Of a DNA stretch of 64,000 bases, positions 24,755 to 32,905 are shown piece by piece. Every line of letters begins with the position of its first letter. Position 1 is the first letter of the stretch. Origin of the DNA: an uncultured Spirochaetaceae bacterium (lineage in GTDB: Bacteria; Spirochaetota; Spirochaetia; Sphaerochaetales; Sphaerochaetaceae); contig CALXLV010000043.1 of NCBI GenBank assembly GCA_944389295.1, positions 1 to 64,000 on the forward strand. Direction: 5' to 3'. The position numbers and the translations under genes are program-made. The notes under the pieces were generated by a model. The model ran no database searches. It was not told the origin of the DNA and saw only the letters and a program-made list of their open reading frames with translations.

Positions 24755-26965
24755 TCACTGCTCTACTCTCTCAAGGGCGGCGAAGGCCTCGATGAACTTG
24801 GCGGTGCGGCCTTTGAAGTCAATCAGAAGAACTCTTCTTCCATTCTTGACCTCGACCTCCCTTACAGTCCCGATGCCGTAATTGGCGCTTCTGACCTTGT
24901 CTCCGGGATTGAATGTCTCGCTGCTGACAGGCTTCCTCTCCTCAGCAGCGCCTTTCTTCCTGATGACTATTCCCTCGCTCCATGAAGGACGGGAAGAGAC
25001 CTCCGTCCTCCTCTTCGGTACAAATGACGAACCAATGTATGAGCGCGGCTCATCCGTACGGTGAGCGCCTACGCTCAGATACGCGGTCTCTCCGGAAAGA
25101 AGGCTCACCGGAATCTCTGAGAAGAATCTCGACGGAGAGTGGTACTCGCCCCTCCCCCACATCGAGCGCTGCGACGCAAAGGAGAGATAGAGGGATTTGC
25201 GCGCACGCGTCATGGCGACATAGAGGATGCGCCTCTCCTCCTCCATCTCCCTCTCTGTCTCGGTGCTGCGTCCGGGAATGATCTCATCCTCAAGTCCGAC
25301 TACGAATACACGGTCGAACTCAAGGCCTTTGGTGTTGTGCATCGTGATGAGAGTGACGCCTCTCTGGTCACGCGGATCATTATTGCCGAGCGTGGTGTTG
25401 TCGAGAGTGAGCTTCTCAAGGAAGAGGGAAAGAGCCTCCCTTCCAGTACCAGCCTCCGAAAGAACGTTGACAAGCTCTCCGAGGTTGTCAATGCGTGTTT
25501 TCCGTACAGCCCTGTCGGTCTCGCTGTTGTAGAGATCGAGAAGCTGAGTCTCCTCAAGTCCGCGCCTCAGCACATCTCCAAGGTTGCCGTCCTCTTCGAG
25601 AGCCTTCTCCGCGTTATCCCACGCCGTGAGGAAAATGCGCGCGTTGCCGCTTATCGTTCCCGTGGAGGATTCCACGAATTCAGTGAGAGCTGTTTTAAGG
25701 TCGGGAGAGAGGGAGAGTATCTTCTGTATCTTTGCCTCCCCCATTCCGCGCGAGGGCTTGTTTATTATCCTGCGGAAGCTCACCGTGTCGCGGTGATTCA
25801 TCAGAAGGTAAAGGAAAGCGAGGGCGTCCTTTATCTCCTCACGGTCATAGAAGCGGAGCGCGCCTATGACTTTGTACGGTATCCTGCGGTCCGTGAAAAC
25901 CTGCTCGAAAGCCTGCGACTGCGCATTGGTGCGGTAGAGCACCGCAGTGCTGTCGTAGTCGCCGAAGTTCTGTATCAGGCCGCCGATTCTCTCCGCCTCA
26001 GCTCTTCCTGTCATTGAGAAGATGACGGAAGGCTTTGGCCCTTCCGTGCCGTCAGCGCTGACAAGCTCTTTCTTGTGCCTCATCCTGTTATGGGAGATGA
26101 GGGCTCCGGAGACGCGGAGTATCTCTGATGTGGAACGGTAGTTCTTCTCCAGCTTTATCTCCCTGACATTGTCGAATGATGAGGCGAACGTCAGTATGTT
26201 CTCGATGTCGGCACCGCGGAACGAGTATATCGACTGGTCATCATCGCCGACCGCGACAAGCCGGGAATCATCACCTTTGAGGGCGCGGAGGAACTCGAAC
26301 TGCATTCTGTTGGAATCCTGATACTCGTCAACGAGGATCATGCGGAAGCGGCTGCGGATGTAATCTCCCGCTTCCTTGTCATTCAGGAGAAGCTCCGTTG
26401 GCTTTGAGATGAGGTCTGCGAAATCAGCGTTGCCGGATGCCTCCAGCGCCGTCTCATATTTTCTGAAAAGCGTCGGGAAGTCATAGTCTGGGAGAATATC
26501 CCCGATTCCCGGCGAAGATGAATCAAGGCCCTTGTCCTTTGCCTTGGATATAGCCTTCATCACCTCCCTCAGCGTCTTTTTGTCATAATCAGTGACGGAC
26601 GACAGAAGCGAGAGCGAGTCATCATCGTCATAGATGCAGAACTCCGGAGCAAGTCCCACTCTCGTTCCGTAGCGTCTGAGAAGCCATGCGCCGAATGAGT
26701 GGAAAGTGCGCATCTCGAGGCCGGAGAGATCGAGACCGGGAAGCATCCCCTCCACACGCTCGCGCATCTCTCCCGCAGCCCTGTTGGTAAATGTGACTGC
26801 CAGAATCTGCCAGGGTTTCATTATCCCTGTCTCTATGGCGTACGCTATCTTCGATGTTATAGTGCGCGTTTTGCCGGAACCCGCACATGCGAGTATCAGG
26901 AGGTTGTGGTCAAAGTCGAGGACGGCCTCTCTCTGTTCAGGGTTGAGGGAATCAAGATCAGTCAA
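24755..26965 (-). CDS. UvrD/PcrA-type DNA helicase
   Basis: A 736-residue superfamily 1A helicase. Motifs in order: Q motif LNPEQREAV, Walker A ACAGSGKT (about residue 28), motif Ia TFTNRAAGEM, motif II LVDEYQDSN, motif III VGDDDQSIYSFRGAD, motif IV NYRST, motif V TMHNTKGLEFDRVFV and motif VI YVAMTRARKSL. The C-terminus has the SH3-like domain GDKVRSANYGIGTV seen in PcrA and UvrD. It unwinds DNA in excision repair and fork restart. The start codon is TTG (26965), 8 bases inside the end of rimO, with AAGGAG 7 bases upstream, which indicates translational coupling. Confidence 0.93.
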   Translation of the reverse strand: MTDLDSLNPEQREAVLDFDHNLLILACAGSGKTRTITSKIAYAIETGIMKPWQILAVTFTNRAAGEMRERVEGMLPGLDLSGLEMRTFHSFGAWLLRRYGTRVGLAPEFCIYDDDDSLSLLSSVTDYDKKTLREVMKAISKAKDKGLDSSSPGIGDILPDYDFPTLFRKYETALEASGNADFADLISKPTELLLNDKEAGDYIRSRFRMILVDEYQDSNRMQFEFLRALKGDDSRLVAVGDDDQSIYSFRGADIENILTFASSFDNVREIKLEKNYRSTSEILRVSGALISHNRMRHKKELVSADGTEGPKPSVIFSMTGRAEAERIGGLIQNFGDYDSTAVLYRTNAQSQAFEQVFTDRRIPYKVIGALRFYDREEIKDALAFLYLLMNHRDTVSFRRIINKPSRGMGEAKIQKILSLSPDLKTALTEFVESSTGTISGNARIFLTAWDNAEKALEEDGNLGDVLRRGLEETQLLDLYNSETDRAVRKTRIDNLGELVNVLSEAGTGREALSLFLEKLTLDNTTLGNNDPRDQRGVTLITMHNTKGLEFDRVFVVGLEDEIIPGRSTETEREMEEERRILYVAMTRARKSLYLSFASQRSMWGRGEYHSPSRFFSEIPVSLLSGETAYLSVGAHRTDEPRSYIGSSFVPKRRTEVSSRPSWSEGIVIRKKGAAEERKPVSSETFNPGDKVRSANYGIGTVREVEVKNGRRVLLIDFKGRTAKFIEAFAALERVEQ

Positions 26966-28325
26966 TCAGAACTCCTTCAAGGTCGATTCCCCTTGTGCGC
27001 GTTATGCCGACGCGCACTCTGTCGCCGCTCTTCATCCCGCGCCCCATTATTACAGTCAGTCCGTCAACATCAGGCGCCTGCGAGTAGATTCTTCCGATCG
27101 CGAGGTCCTCGCCTTCTATCGGGTCCTCGATTATAGCGGTGTACTCATGGCCCGTGAATCTCTGAAGCTTCTCCTCCGTTATCTCTTCCTGCAGCGCCTC
27201 AAGCTCCTTCTGCCACTCAGCTGCTTTGCGTCCGGCTTTTAAATGCTCTTCCTCGCCTCTCATCTCATAGGCGGGAGTATCCTCCTCTCTTGAATAGAGG
27301 AATGAGCCCATCCAGTCGAAGCGGGCATCGCGGACAAAGCCGAGAAGAGTGTCTAACGCCTTTCTGTCCTCTCCGGGAAAGCCGAGCATCAGGGTGGTTC
27401 TTATTACGGCATCGGGAAGGGCTTTCCTTATGCGCTCTATCAGCGAGAGATATATCTCCGGAGAGCCTGTCCTCCTCATCGCGCGCAGCACCGCGGGGTC
27501 GGCGTGCTGGAACGGAATGTCGAAGTAAGGAAGTATCTTCTTCCTCTCCGCCGCCAGCTCAATCAACCCCTCAGGGAATGTATCGGGGTGGATGTAGAGC
27601 ATCCTCAGAACGAAATCACCGGGAAGGGATGAGAGTTTGTCCATCAACTCCACAAAGCGTGATGCTCCGCCTTCATCAGTTCCATACGCGCCGAGGTCCT
27701 GAGCTACGATGTTTATTTCATAGATGCCGGAGGCTATCAGTCTCTCAGCCTCCTCGATGACCTTCGCCATCGGGCGTGAGCGCAGCGGCCCGCGTATCAC
27801 GGGAATCGCACAGTAAGAGCATCTGTGGTTGCATCCTTCGCTTATCTTGAGATAGGCGCTTCCGGGATAGCCGAGAAGTATCCTCCTTGCATCGCGCTCG
27901 CTGTCGGGATCGGGATAGTCATGCGGAATGAGTACGCGCTCACGTCCTGAAAGCACCTCGGGGAACTTCGAGAGATCCCTGTTGCCGAATATGGCATCAG
28001 CCTCCTCAAGCTCCATGCTGCTTCCATAGCGCTCCGCGAGGCAGCCAGCCATTATGATTCTGGCCTTCGGATTGAGTTCATGGAGTGAGAAGAAGGTATT
28101 CACCGACTCCTCCTTCGCGCTCTCTATGAAACCGCATGTGTTTACGACTATGACATCGGCATCCTCTGCCGAGAGAGTACGCTCATACCCTTCATCGAGG
28201 GCATAGGAGAGAAGTATTTCCGAATCCACCTGATTCTTCGCGCAGCCGAGGCTCTCTATATAAATCCGCTTCACGGGTGCATCGTATTGCATCGCGCATC
28301 CGATTGCAACACAGCTTTGGGGCAT
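26958..28325 (-). CDS. rimO: Ribosomal protein S12 methylthiotransferase RimO
   Basis: A radical SAM enzyme of about 455 residues that methylthiolates an Asp of ribosomal protein S12. The N-terminal UPF0004 domain binds an auxiliary 4Fe-4S cluster (SLGCAKNQVDSE, NTCGFI, AGCLAERY). The radical SAM motif is CNHRCSYCAIPVIRGP, and a TRAM domain closes the chain. GCAKNQVDSE and RGPLRSRP separate RimO from the tRNA enzyme MiaB. The ATG at 28325 follows the upstream stop by one base; an internal ATG at 28292 gives an N-terminus more like other RimO proteins and is an alternative. The helicase gene overlaps its end. Confidence 0.92.
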   Translation of the reverse strand: MPQSCVAIGCAMQYDAPVKRIYIESLGCAKNQVDSEILLSYALDEGYERTLSAEDADVIVVNTCGFIESAKEESVNTFFSLHELNPKARIIMAGCLAERYGSSMELEEADAIFGNRDLSKFPEVLSGRERVLIPHDYPDPDSERDARRILLGYPGSAYLKISEGCNHRCSYCAIPVIRGPLRSRPMAKVIEEAERLIASGIYEINIVAQDLGAYGTDEGGASRFVELMDKLSSLPGDFVLRMLYIHPDTFPEGLIELAAERKKILPYFDIPFQHADPAVLRAMRRTGSPEIYLSLIERIRKALPDAVIRTTLMLGFPGEDRKALDTLLGFVRDARFDWMGSFLYSREEDTPAYEMRGEEEHLKAGRKAAEWQKELEALQEEITEEKLQRFTGHEYTAIIEDPIEGEDLAIGRIYSQAPDVDGLTVIMGRGMKSGDRVRVGITRTRGIDLEGVLID

Positions 28326-28326
28326 C

Positions 28327-28815
28327 TCATGTGCGGCGGCAGCTGTCGTAATAACGCTGAAAGACCTCGCTCGGCAGCACTCCGGCGGCGTTGCAGTAGT
28401 CGATCAGCTTGTGTATATGCACGGAGCACTCCTTACGCGTGAAATCATCGCTCACATGCTCCTTCGTATATCCCATTCTCTTCCTCAGCTCCGCACGGCA
28501 GTCCCTTCTCTTCTCCTTCTCCGCCATAAGTTCCTGTACGGCGCGGAATACCTTCTTCCTGTCGTGGGCTATTCCTCTGAACTCCGGAGACTCTCCTATT
28601 CTGCCTGCAAGCCTGTCCCGCTCATAGGCGAGGAAGAAGTCCTTCATGTCTATTCTCAGCGGATAGAGCAGCATCTCCAGCGTCGAGAGCGAAGGAGACC
28701 AGAAATCATCCCTGATGCATGAGAGGTAGTTGCGCGACAGAGGCACACGGAGGCCTTTCTCCTCATACATGACATAGAGCCTGTACGCGGTGAGGCGCGA
28801 GAGGTATTCCACCAT
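28327..28815 (-). CDS. Small protein with degenerate helix-turn-helix segments
   Basis: A 162-residue basic protein. Residues about 20-60 (VPLSRNYLSCIRDDFWSPSL, then LEMLLYPLRIDMKDFF) look like a worn Cro/XRE helix-turn-helix. The last third (HIHKLIDYCNAAGVLPSEVF) has the same flavour. It could be a DNA-binding regulator, but I do not recognise a characterised family. Good SD GGAGGAGG before the ATG. It is the first gene of the operon with rimO and the helicase; the rimO ATG follows its stop by a single base. Confidence 0.65.
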   Translation of the reverse strand: MVEYLSRLTAYRLYVMYEEKGLRVPLSRNYLSCIRDDFWSPSLSTLEMLLYPLRIDMKDFFLAYERDRLAGRIGESPEFRGIAHDRKKVFRAVQELMAEKEKRRDCRAELRKRMGYTKEHVSDDFTRKECSVHIHKLIDYCNAAGVLPSEVFQRYYDSCRRT

Positions 28816-28898
28816 AATTCCTCCTCCATTTCCGGCAGGCGGAAAGGACTTTCAGGTATATGATACACCTGCTGCGGAAATATGGACTGTCAAAGAAC

Positions 28899-29450
28899 TC
28901 AGTTTGAGACGATTACAGGATTGAGCAGGAATCCGTCCTCTGCGATGGTGTGTTTCTGCTTTATCGACATCTCTGCGCTGCAGCGGTGATTGCCTGCGGT
29001 GATCTCCACAGACAGCGTGCTGTTGTCATATTCCAGCGTTATGTCATCTGTCAGGCGTATGACGGCATAGTATTTTCCACCGGACCTGAGGATATCAGCA
29101 GGAACCTCACTGCCCATGAATACAGCTTTCACGTCATCGCCGTCATCAATGCCGCCGGTCACGATTTCCAGCGGAAGGAAATACCCTCTCATCTCTTCCG
29201 AACCGGCAAACCCTTTTATTCCGTGCTCTGTGTAAGTGCTTGCAAGATTTCCTCTGACAATCCAGCCGTCCTCGATGACAATATCGGAAGTGTTGAATAC
29301 CAGACCGGTCACCCCGCCGACAGTGAATATTGTTTTCGCCTCCGCTCCCCTGACCTCAAGAGTACCATCCACAGGTGCAATACTGCTGTCGCATGAAACC
29401 ATCATCAGCACCATGCAAAGCAGAACGGACAATATATTCCTCACTTTCAT
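28899..29450 (-). CDS. Predicted lipoprotein of unknown function
   Basis: A 183-residue protein with a lipoprotein signal: basic start, hydrophobic core VLLCMVLMMVS and Cys at residue 20. The mature part is rich in Gly, Thr and Val with many predicted strands (IFTVGGVTGLVFNTSDIVIED, IRLTDDITLEYDNSTLSVEI). I do not recognise the fold. The start overlaps the stop of the small HTH gene upstream (4-bp ATGA type), with GGGAGGGG as ribosome site, so its translation is coupled to that gene. Confidence 0.75.
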   Translation of the reverse strand: MKVRNILSVLLCMVLMMVSCDSSIAPVDGTLEVRGAEAKTIFTVGGVTGLVFNTSDIVIEDGWIVRGNLASTYTEHGIKGFAGSEEMRGYFLPLEIVTGGIDDGDDVKAVFMGSEVPADILRSGGKYYAVIRLTDDITLEYDNSTLSVEITAGNHRCSAEMSIKQKHTIAEDGFLLNPVIVSN

Positions 29451-29653
29451 TCATCCCCTCCCTCTTTTCCGGAAACACCGGCCCATCTGCAGTCGCCTGC
29501 CTTGTAGCGTCTGAGGTAATCGCGGACTGTGTATCTTTTGATTCCTGTAAGGGTCGCGGTTTTCTTGTACCCGTTTCCTTCCCTGAAAGACTCAAGGCAT
29601 CTCTTCTTCATCTCTTCCGGAATACGCACTCTTCTGTCATTGATACTGTCCAT
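29447..29653 (-). CDS. Small helix-turn-helix protein (copy 1 of the cassette family)
   Basis: A 68-residue protein centred on a transposase-type helix-turn-helix: EEMKKRCLESFREGNGYKKTATLTGIKRYTVRDYLRRYKAG is the motif, given here in parts, followed by DCRWA. It matches the small gene at 50447 almost residue for residue over GYxYK..ATLTG..RYTVRDYLRRYKAGD. There is no catalytic domain, so it could be a regulator or the DNA-binding remnant of a transposase. GGGGGA lies 4-5 bases upstream of the ATG at 29653; the frame is open to 29707. It sits downstream of a poly-G lipoprotein gene and is coupled to the lipoprotein that follows. Confidence 0.65.
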   Translation of the reverse strand: MDSINDRRVRIPEEMKKRCLESFREGNGYKKTATLTGIKRYTVRDYLRRYKAGDCRWAGVSGKEGGDE

Positions 29654-29770
29654 GTTTCCCCCACATTGCCGAAGAAGATCAAAGCTGAACGGGAGGAAAA
29701 GAAACAAGGCTCAGCGGATATGCCTAATCAGAAAGATGCGTAATCCAAATCCTCCACACAGCCTCTGTTT

Positions 29771-29795
29771 TGAAAACGGGGAGCACTGCTCCCCG
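29771..29795 (-). terminator. Terminator between lipoprotein and HTH gene
   Basis: CGGGGAGCA and TGCTCCCCG form a near-perfect palindrome (29777-29795), with TTTTCA following on the minus strand. It would limit read-through from the poly-G promoter to the HTH gene downstream. Confidence 0.75.
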
Positions 29796-29812
29796 CTCAC
29801 AATAACTGCCTG

Positions 29813-30334
29813 TCAGGCTACAGGCTCCATCTCATCTGTACCTTCAATGTCCGTACCGGGATTTCCTTCCTCCTCCGGATCATCCGGCTGTTCCGGGTTA
29901 TCAGTCTCGGGATCATCAGATTCCTCAGGATCATCTGTACCGCTGCCGCCAATAACGACGCCCGCCGTTATGCTGGAAGCTGCAACTGTATATTCATCAC
30001 CATTGATTGTCACAACGATATCGGTGTCATCAGCACCGACTGTGAAACTCATGGTATAATCGCTGTCTGCTTTTTCAGCTGTCACCTTAAGCGACCAGTT
30101 TTCGCCTGCTGTATAGGTATAAGTAACAGAATATCCGCCAACATCTGAGATTGTCTTATCAGAAACATTAGCTGATGCATCGGTGATATCCTTTGCCGCC
30201 GCCTCATAGAATGACTTTGCAAGCTCAAGGTCCGTCTGAGAGATTGCAGGCGTACCGTTGTCAGAATCATCATCACAGGCAGCAAATCCGAATACAACCA
30301 TCATTGCAAGAAGAGCAATAAGAATCTTCTTCAT
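29813..30334 (-). CDS. Lipoprotein under a poly-G promoter (phase-variable candidate 1)
   Basis: A 173-residue lipoprotein: signal MKKILIALLAMMVVFGFAAC with the lipid-bearing Cys at residue 20. Residues about 30-115 form a folded part (LAKSFYEAAAKDITDASANV, SDVGGYSVTYTYTAG, SFTVGADDTDIVVTINGDEYTV) that resembles the protein at 49698, for example LAxSxYxxAA and SDVGGxxxT. The C-terminal 45 residues are an acidic, Pro-rich tail (DDPEESDDPETDNPEQPDD), likely an extended surface region. Strong GGAGGATTTGAA ribosome site. The promoter has nine G between -35 and -10. Confidence 0.82.
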   Translation of the reverse strand: MKKILIALLAMMVVFGFAACDDDSDNGTPAISQTDLELAKSFYEAAAKDITDASANVSDKTISDVGGYSVTYTYTAGENWSLKVTAEKADSDYTMSFTVGADDTDIVVTINGDEYTVAASSITAGVVIGGSGTDDPEESDDPETDNPEQPDDPEEEGNPGTDIEGTDEMEPVA

Positions 30335-30364
30335 TTCAAATCCTCCATAGATTTTGATACATGC

Positions 30365-30394
30365 ATCCTACCCCCCCCCGTTCATTATTGTCAA
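30365..30394 (-). promoter_or_regulatory. Poly-G promoter of lipoprotein 1
   Basis: On the minus strand TTGACA (30389-30394) and TAGGAT (30365-30370) are separated by 18 bases, of which nine are a run of G (30371-30379) directly next to the -10. A change of one G alters the spacing by one base. A spacer of 17 needs eight G, so expression should depend on tract length. Confidence 0.85.
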
Positions 30395-30481
30395 GGAAAA
30401 TATTACGTCATTCTGAATGTTTATGTTGGATATTGGGCCTTTTTCGCTGCTGAAAAGATTACCTGTGCGCTCTCCTTGCAA

Positions 30482-30487
30482 TATACT
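30482..30487 (+). promoter_or_regulatory. Candidate -10 of the double ABC gene
   Basis: TATACT lies 8 bases before the GTG at 30496; no Shine-Dalgarno is present. The message would have at most a two-base leader. Confidence 0.45.
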
Positions 30488-30495
30488 GAGATATC

Positions 30496-32187
30496 GTGAA
30501 GCATCTGAGCATGGAAAGCGCATTCCCAATCCTCTCTGTAAGGAATCTCAGGACCGTCATCGGCGGACATGAAGCCGTGAAGGACGTCTCCTTTGACCTC
30601 ATGGAAGGGGAAATACTTGGCATCGCTGGAGAATCGGGGAGCGGAAAGACCATGACAGCACTCTCAGTGATGCGGCTCGTTCCCTCTGCAGGCAGCATAA
30701 TTCTCTCAGGAAAGAACCTGCAGGAAATGACTGAAAAGGAAATGCGCAGGATAAGGGGCAGGGATATAGCGATGATCTTCCAGGACCCTATCTCCTCCTT
30801 GAGCCCGTACACGCGCATATCCTCGGCAATGACAGCGGTGATGAGAGTTCACAGGGATATATCAAAAAAAGAGGCACTTTCAGAGGCGGCAGAGCTTCTC
30901 CGCCTTGTGGAACTCCCCGCCTCATGTCTTGGCTGCTATCCGCATGAACTCTCGGGAGGAATGCTGCAGAGAGTGATGACAGCAATGGCGCTTTCATCCA
31001 AGCCGCGCATCCTCATAGCTGATGAGCCGACGACAGCACTTGATGCTTCAGTGCAGAGAGGCATCCTCACCCTGATCGACTCACTCCGCATACGGTTCGG
31101 CCTCTCTGTCATCATGATAAGCCACGATCTTGATGCAATCGCAGAATACACAGACAGAACTCTTATCATGAAAAACGGAAGGATCGTGGATGAAGGAGAG
31201 ACCAGAACTCTCTTTGCAAAATCTTCCCTGCGGCATGAATCAGGAGAAAAAAAGATTCCCGCTGCAGAGAAAAAGGAAATTGTATTGACTGCCCATGATC
31301 TTGCGAAAACCTATGCCAATGGCAGGATAACAGCGCTTGATTCTGTCTCGCTTGAACTCGGGAAAGGAGAGATTCTCGGCATAGCGGGGGAATCGGGAAG
31401 CGGAAAGACAACACTTCTGAGGACACTTTCCTGCCTTGCTGTTCCAGAGAGAGGAAGCGTAAAACTTCTGGGCAGAGAGCTTATCGGAATGAGTGAGAAA
31501 GAGCTGAGAAAGGAGAGAAGGAACATACAGATAATCTTCCAGGATTCATTCTCCGCTCTCGATCCGCTGATGGAGATAGGATCGCTCATCGCAGAGCCTC
31601 TGAAAATAGCCGGAGAGAGGAAGAATATCAGAGAGCGGACAGAAAGAATGATGGCTGAGGCAGGACTTCCGCTTCCGCTCATGAAGAGGCGGCCCGGAGA
31701 ACTTTCCTCCGGAGAGCGGCAGAGGGCATGCATCGCACGGGCCCTGATGATGAAGCCGTCGGTAATCCTTGCGGACGAACCCGCTGCATCACTCGATACT
31801 GCAAACGCTGAGGGAATACTCTCCCTGATCAGAAAGCTCAGGAATGAAGGAATCTCCTTCATAGTCGTATCACACGATCTCAGGATGCTGAGAAGCATTG
31901 CAGGGAGGATAATGATTCTGAGCGGCGGCAGAGCAATCGAGGAAGGAGACACGGAAGAGGTGTTCTCCTCACCTCTTCATCCGTTCACAGTCTCCCTTAT
32001 CGCCGCCTCATCCGGGAAGGAACGGAAAGTATGGGAAACCATGACTTCCGGAAATGGATGTCCTTTCCGACGCTCCTGCCCCAGAGCAGATATTCTCTGT
32101 GAAAAGGAGAAACCTCTGATGGAGAGCATTACAGAGCATCACCGCACAGCATGCTTCCACCCCTCAGCCGGCAAGCCCGGACTTTGA
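30496..32187 (+). CDS. Fused double ABC ATPase (oligopeptide/dipeptide type)
   Basis: A 563-residue protein with two ABC domains in tandem. Domain 1 (residues about 12-235) has Walker A GESGSGKT, signature LSGGM and Walker B ILIADEPTTALD. Domain 2 (residues about 255-500) has a second GESGSGKT, signature LSSGERQR (unusual Ser for Gly) and ILADEPAASLD. The end HPFTVSLIAAS plus the Cys-rich RRSCPRADILC segment is the oligo_HPY element of peptide/nickel transporters (OppD/OppF, GsiA). No permease or binding protein is adjacent, so its partners must be elsewhere. The start is a GTG at 30496 or an ATG at 30511. The 3' end overlaps the flavodoxin gene by 24 bp. Confidence 0.9.
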   Translation: MKHLSMESAFPILSVRNLRTVIGGHEAVKDVSFDLMEGEILGIAGESGSGKTMTALSVMRLVPSAGSIILSGKNLQEMTEKEMRRIRGRDIAMIFQDPISSLSPYTRISSAMTAVMRVHRDISKKEALSEAAELLRLVELPASCLGCYPHELSGGMLQRVMTAMALSSKPRILIADEPTTALDASVQRGILTLIDSLRIRFGLSVIMISHDLDAIAEYTDRTLIMKNGRIVDEGETRTLFAKSSLRHESGEKKIPAAEKKEIVLTAHDLAKTYANGRITALDSVSLELGKGEILGIAGESGSGKTTLLRTLSCLAVPERGSVKLLGRELIGMSEKELRKERRNIQIIFQDSFSALDPLMEIGSLIAEPLKIAGERKNIRERTERMMAEAGLPLPLMKRRPGELSSGERQRACIARALMMKPSVILADEPAASLDTANAEGILSLIRKLRNEGISFIVVSHDLRMLRSIAGRIMILSGGRAIEEGDTEEVFSSPLHPFTVSLIAASSGKERKVWETMTSGNGCPFRRSCPRADILCEKEKPLMESITEHHRTACFHPSAGKPGL

Positions 32188-32691
32188 GAGATACTCCCTG
32201 ACAGCCGCCTCGGCCTTGTCTCTGTCGTTCTGAAGCAGAGTTCCCCTGAGAGCAAGTCCCTTCATGACCTTCGCAGAGGGATATGCCTGCATGATGCATC
32301 TGTCCGTCATTCCCAGCCCATTGCCCTCATGCGTGCATACCGGATATATGCTGAGTCCATCCGTATCTATACCGTCAAGGAACGTGTAGACCGGCATCGG
32401 AAGGTCACCCCACCAGTTAGGATATACCAGAATGAGCGCATCCACGCCGGTCATGTCAGGGAGAGGTGAACGGAGGGCGGGACGCTCGTTCTCGTTTCTC
32501 TCCCTCTGCGCCTCCTTGTTGCAGTCGTTGTAGTCCGAGGGATAGTCCTCCTTCCTCTCAATCCTGTATGAAGGAGCTCCGAGAATCGATGAGATGATAT
32601 CAGCAGCGATGTTTCCGCTGCCCTTCTCCACATTACCGACCATGTAGTTCTCCCCGCTGCGGGAGAAGAATGCCGTCATTATCTTTGCCAT
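32164..32691 (-). CDS. Flavodoxin-like protein
   Basis: A 175-residue flavodoxin-fold protein. The N-terminal phosphate loop FFSRSGENYMVG binds FMN phosphate, and LVYPNWWGDLPMPVYTFLD (residues about 85-105) is the FMN-stacking loop of the flavodoxin_4 type. It probably works as an electron carrier or an NAD(P)H:quinone-type oxidoreductase subunit. GAGGAGA precedes the ATG. It stands alone on the minus strand. Confidence 0.88.
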   Translation of the reverse strand: MAKIMTAFFSRSGENYMVGNVEKGSGNIAADIISSILGAPSYRIERKEDYPSDYNDCNKEAQRERNENERPALRSPLPDMTGVDALILVYPNWWGDLPMPVYTFLDGIDTDGLSIYPVCTHEGNGLGMTDRCIMQAYPSAKVMKGLALRGTLLQNDRDKAEAAVREYLSKSGLAG

Positions 32692-32892
32692 TGCAGTCTC
32701 CTCAGACAGTTTAACCGTCTATTCAAGCGCAGGCAACGTCACATACCAAGAGTGAAGCAGCATACCCCGAAATTATACATCCGCATCTTCGTTCTCTCCT
32801 CACTGGAAGAACTCCGATCCGTTCTCTTCTGTATGGATGGATTTGTAAAACAGCCGCTGAAGAAACTGAAGAAAAACAACCCGGGAGTGATG
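32692..32892. other. Intergenic region upstream of the flavodoxin gene
   Basis: The promoter of the flavodoxin gene should lie here on the minus strand. I see no clear hexamer pair, no gene and no notable repeat. Confidence 0.3.
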
Positions 32893-32900
32893 TATATTCT
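32893..32900 (+). promoter_or_regulatory. Candidate -10 of the SprT-like gene
   Basis: TATATTCT holds overlapping hexamers TATATT and TATTCT, ending 7 and 5 bases before the ATG at 32906. No Shine-Dalgarno lies between. Confidence 0.5.
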
Positions 32901-32905
32901 CAGTG

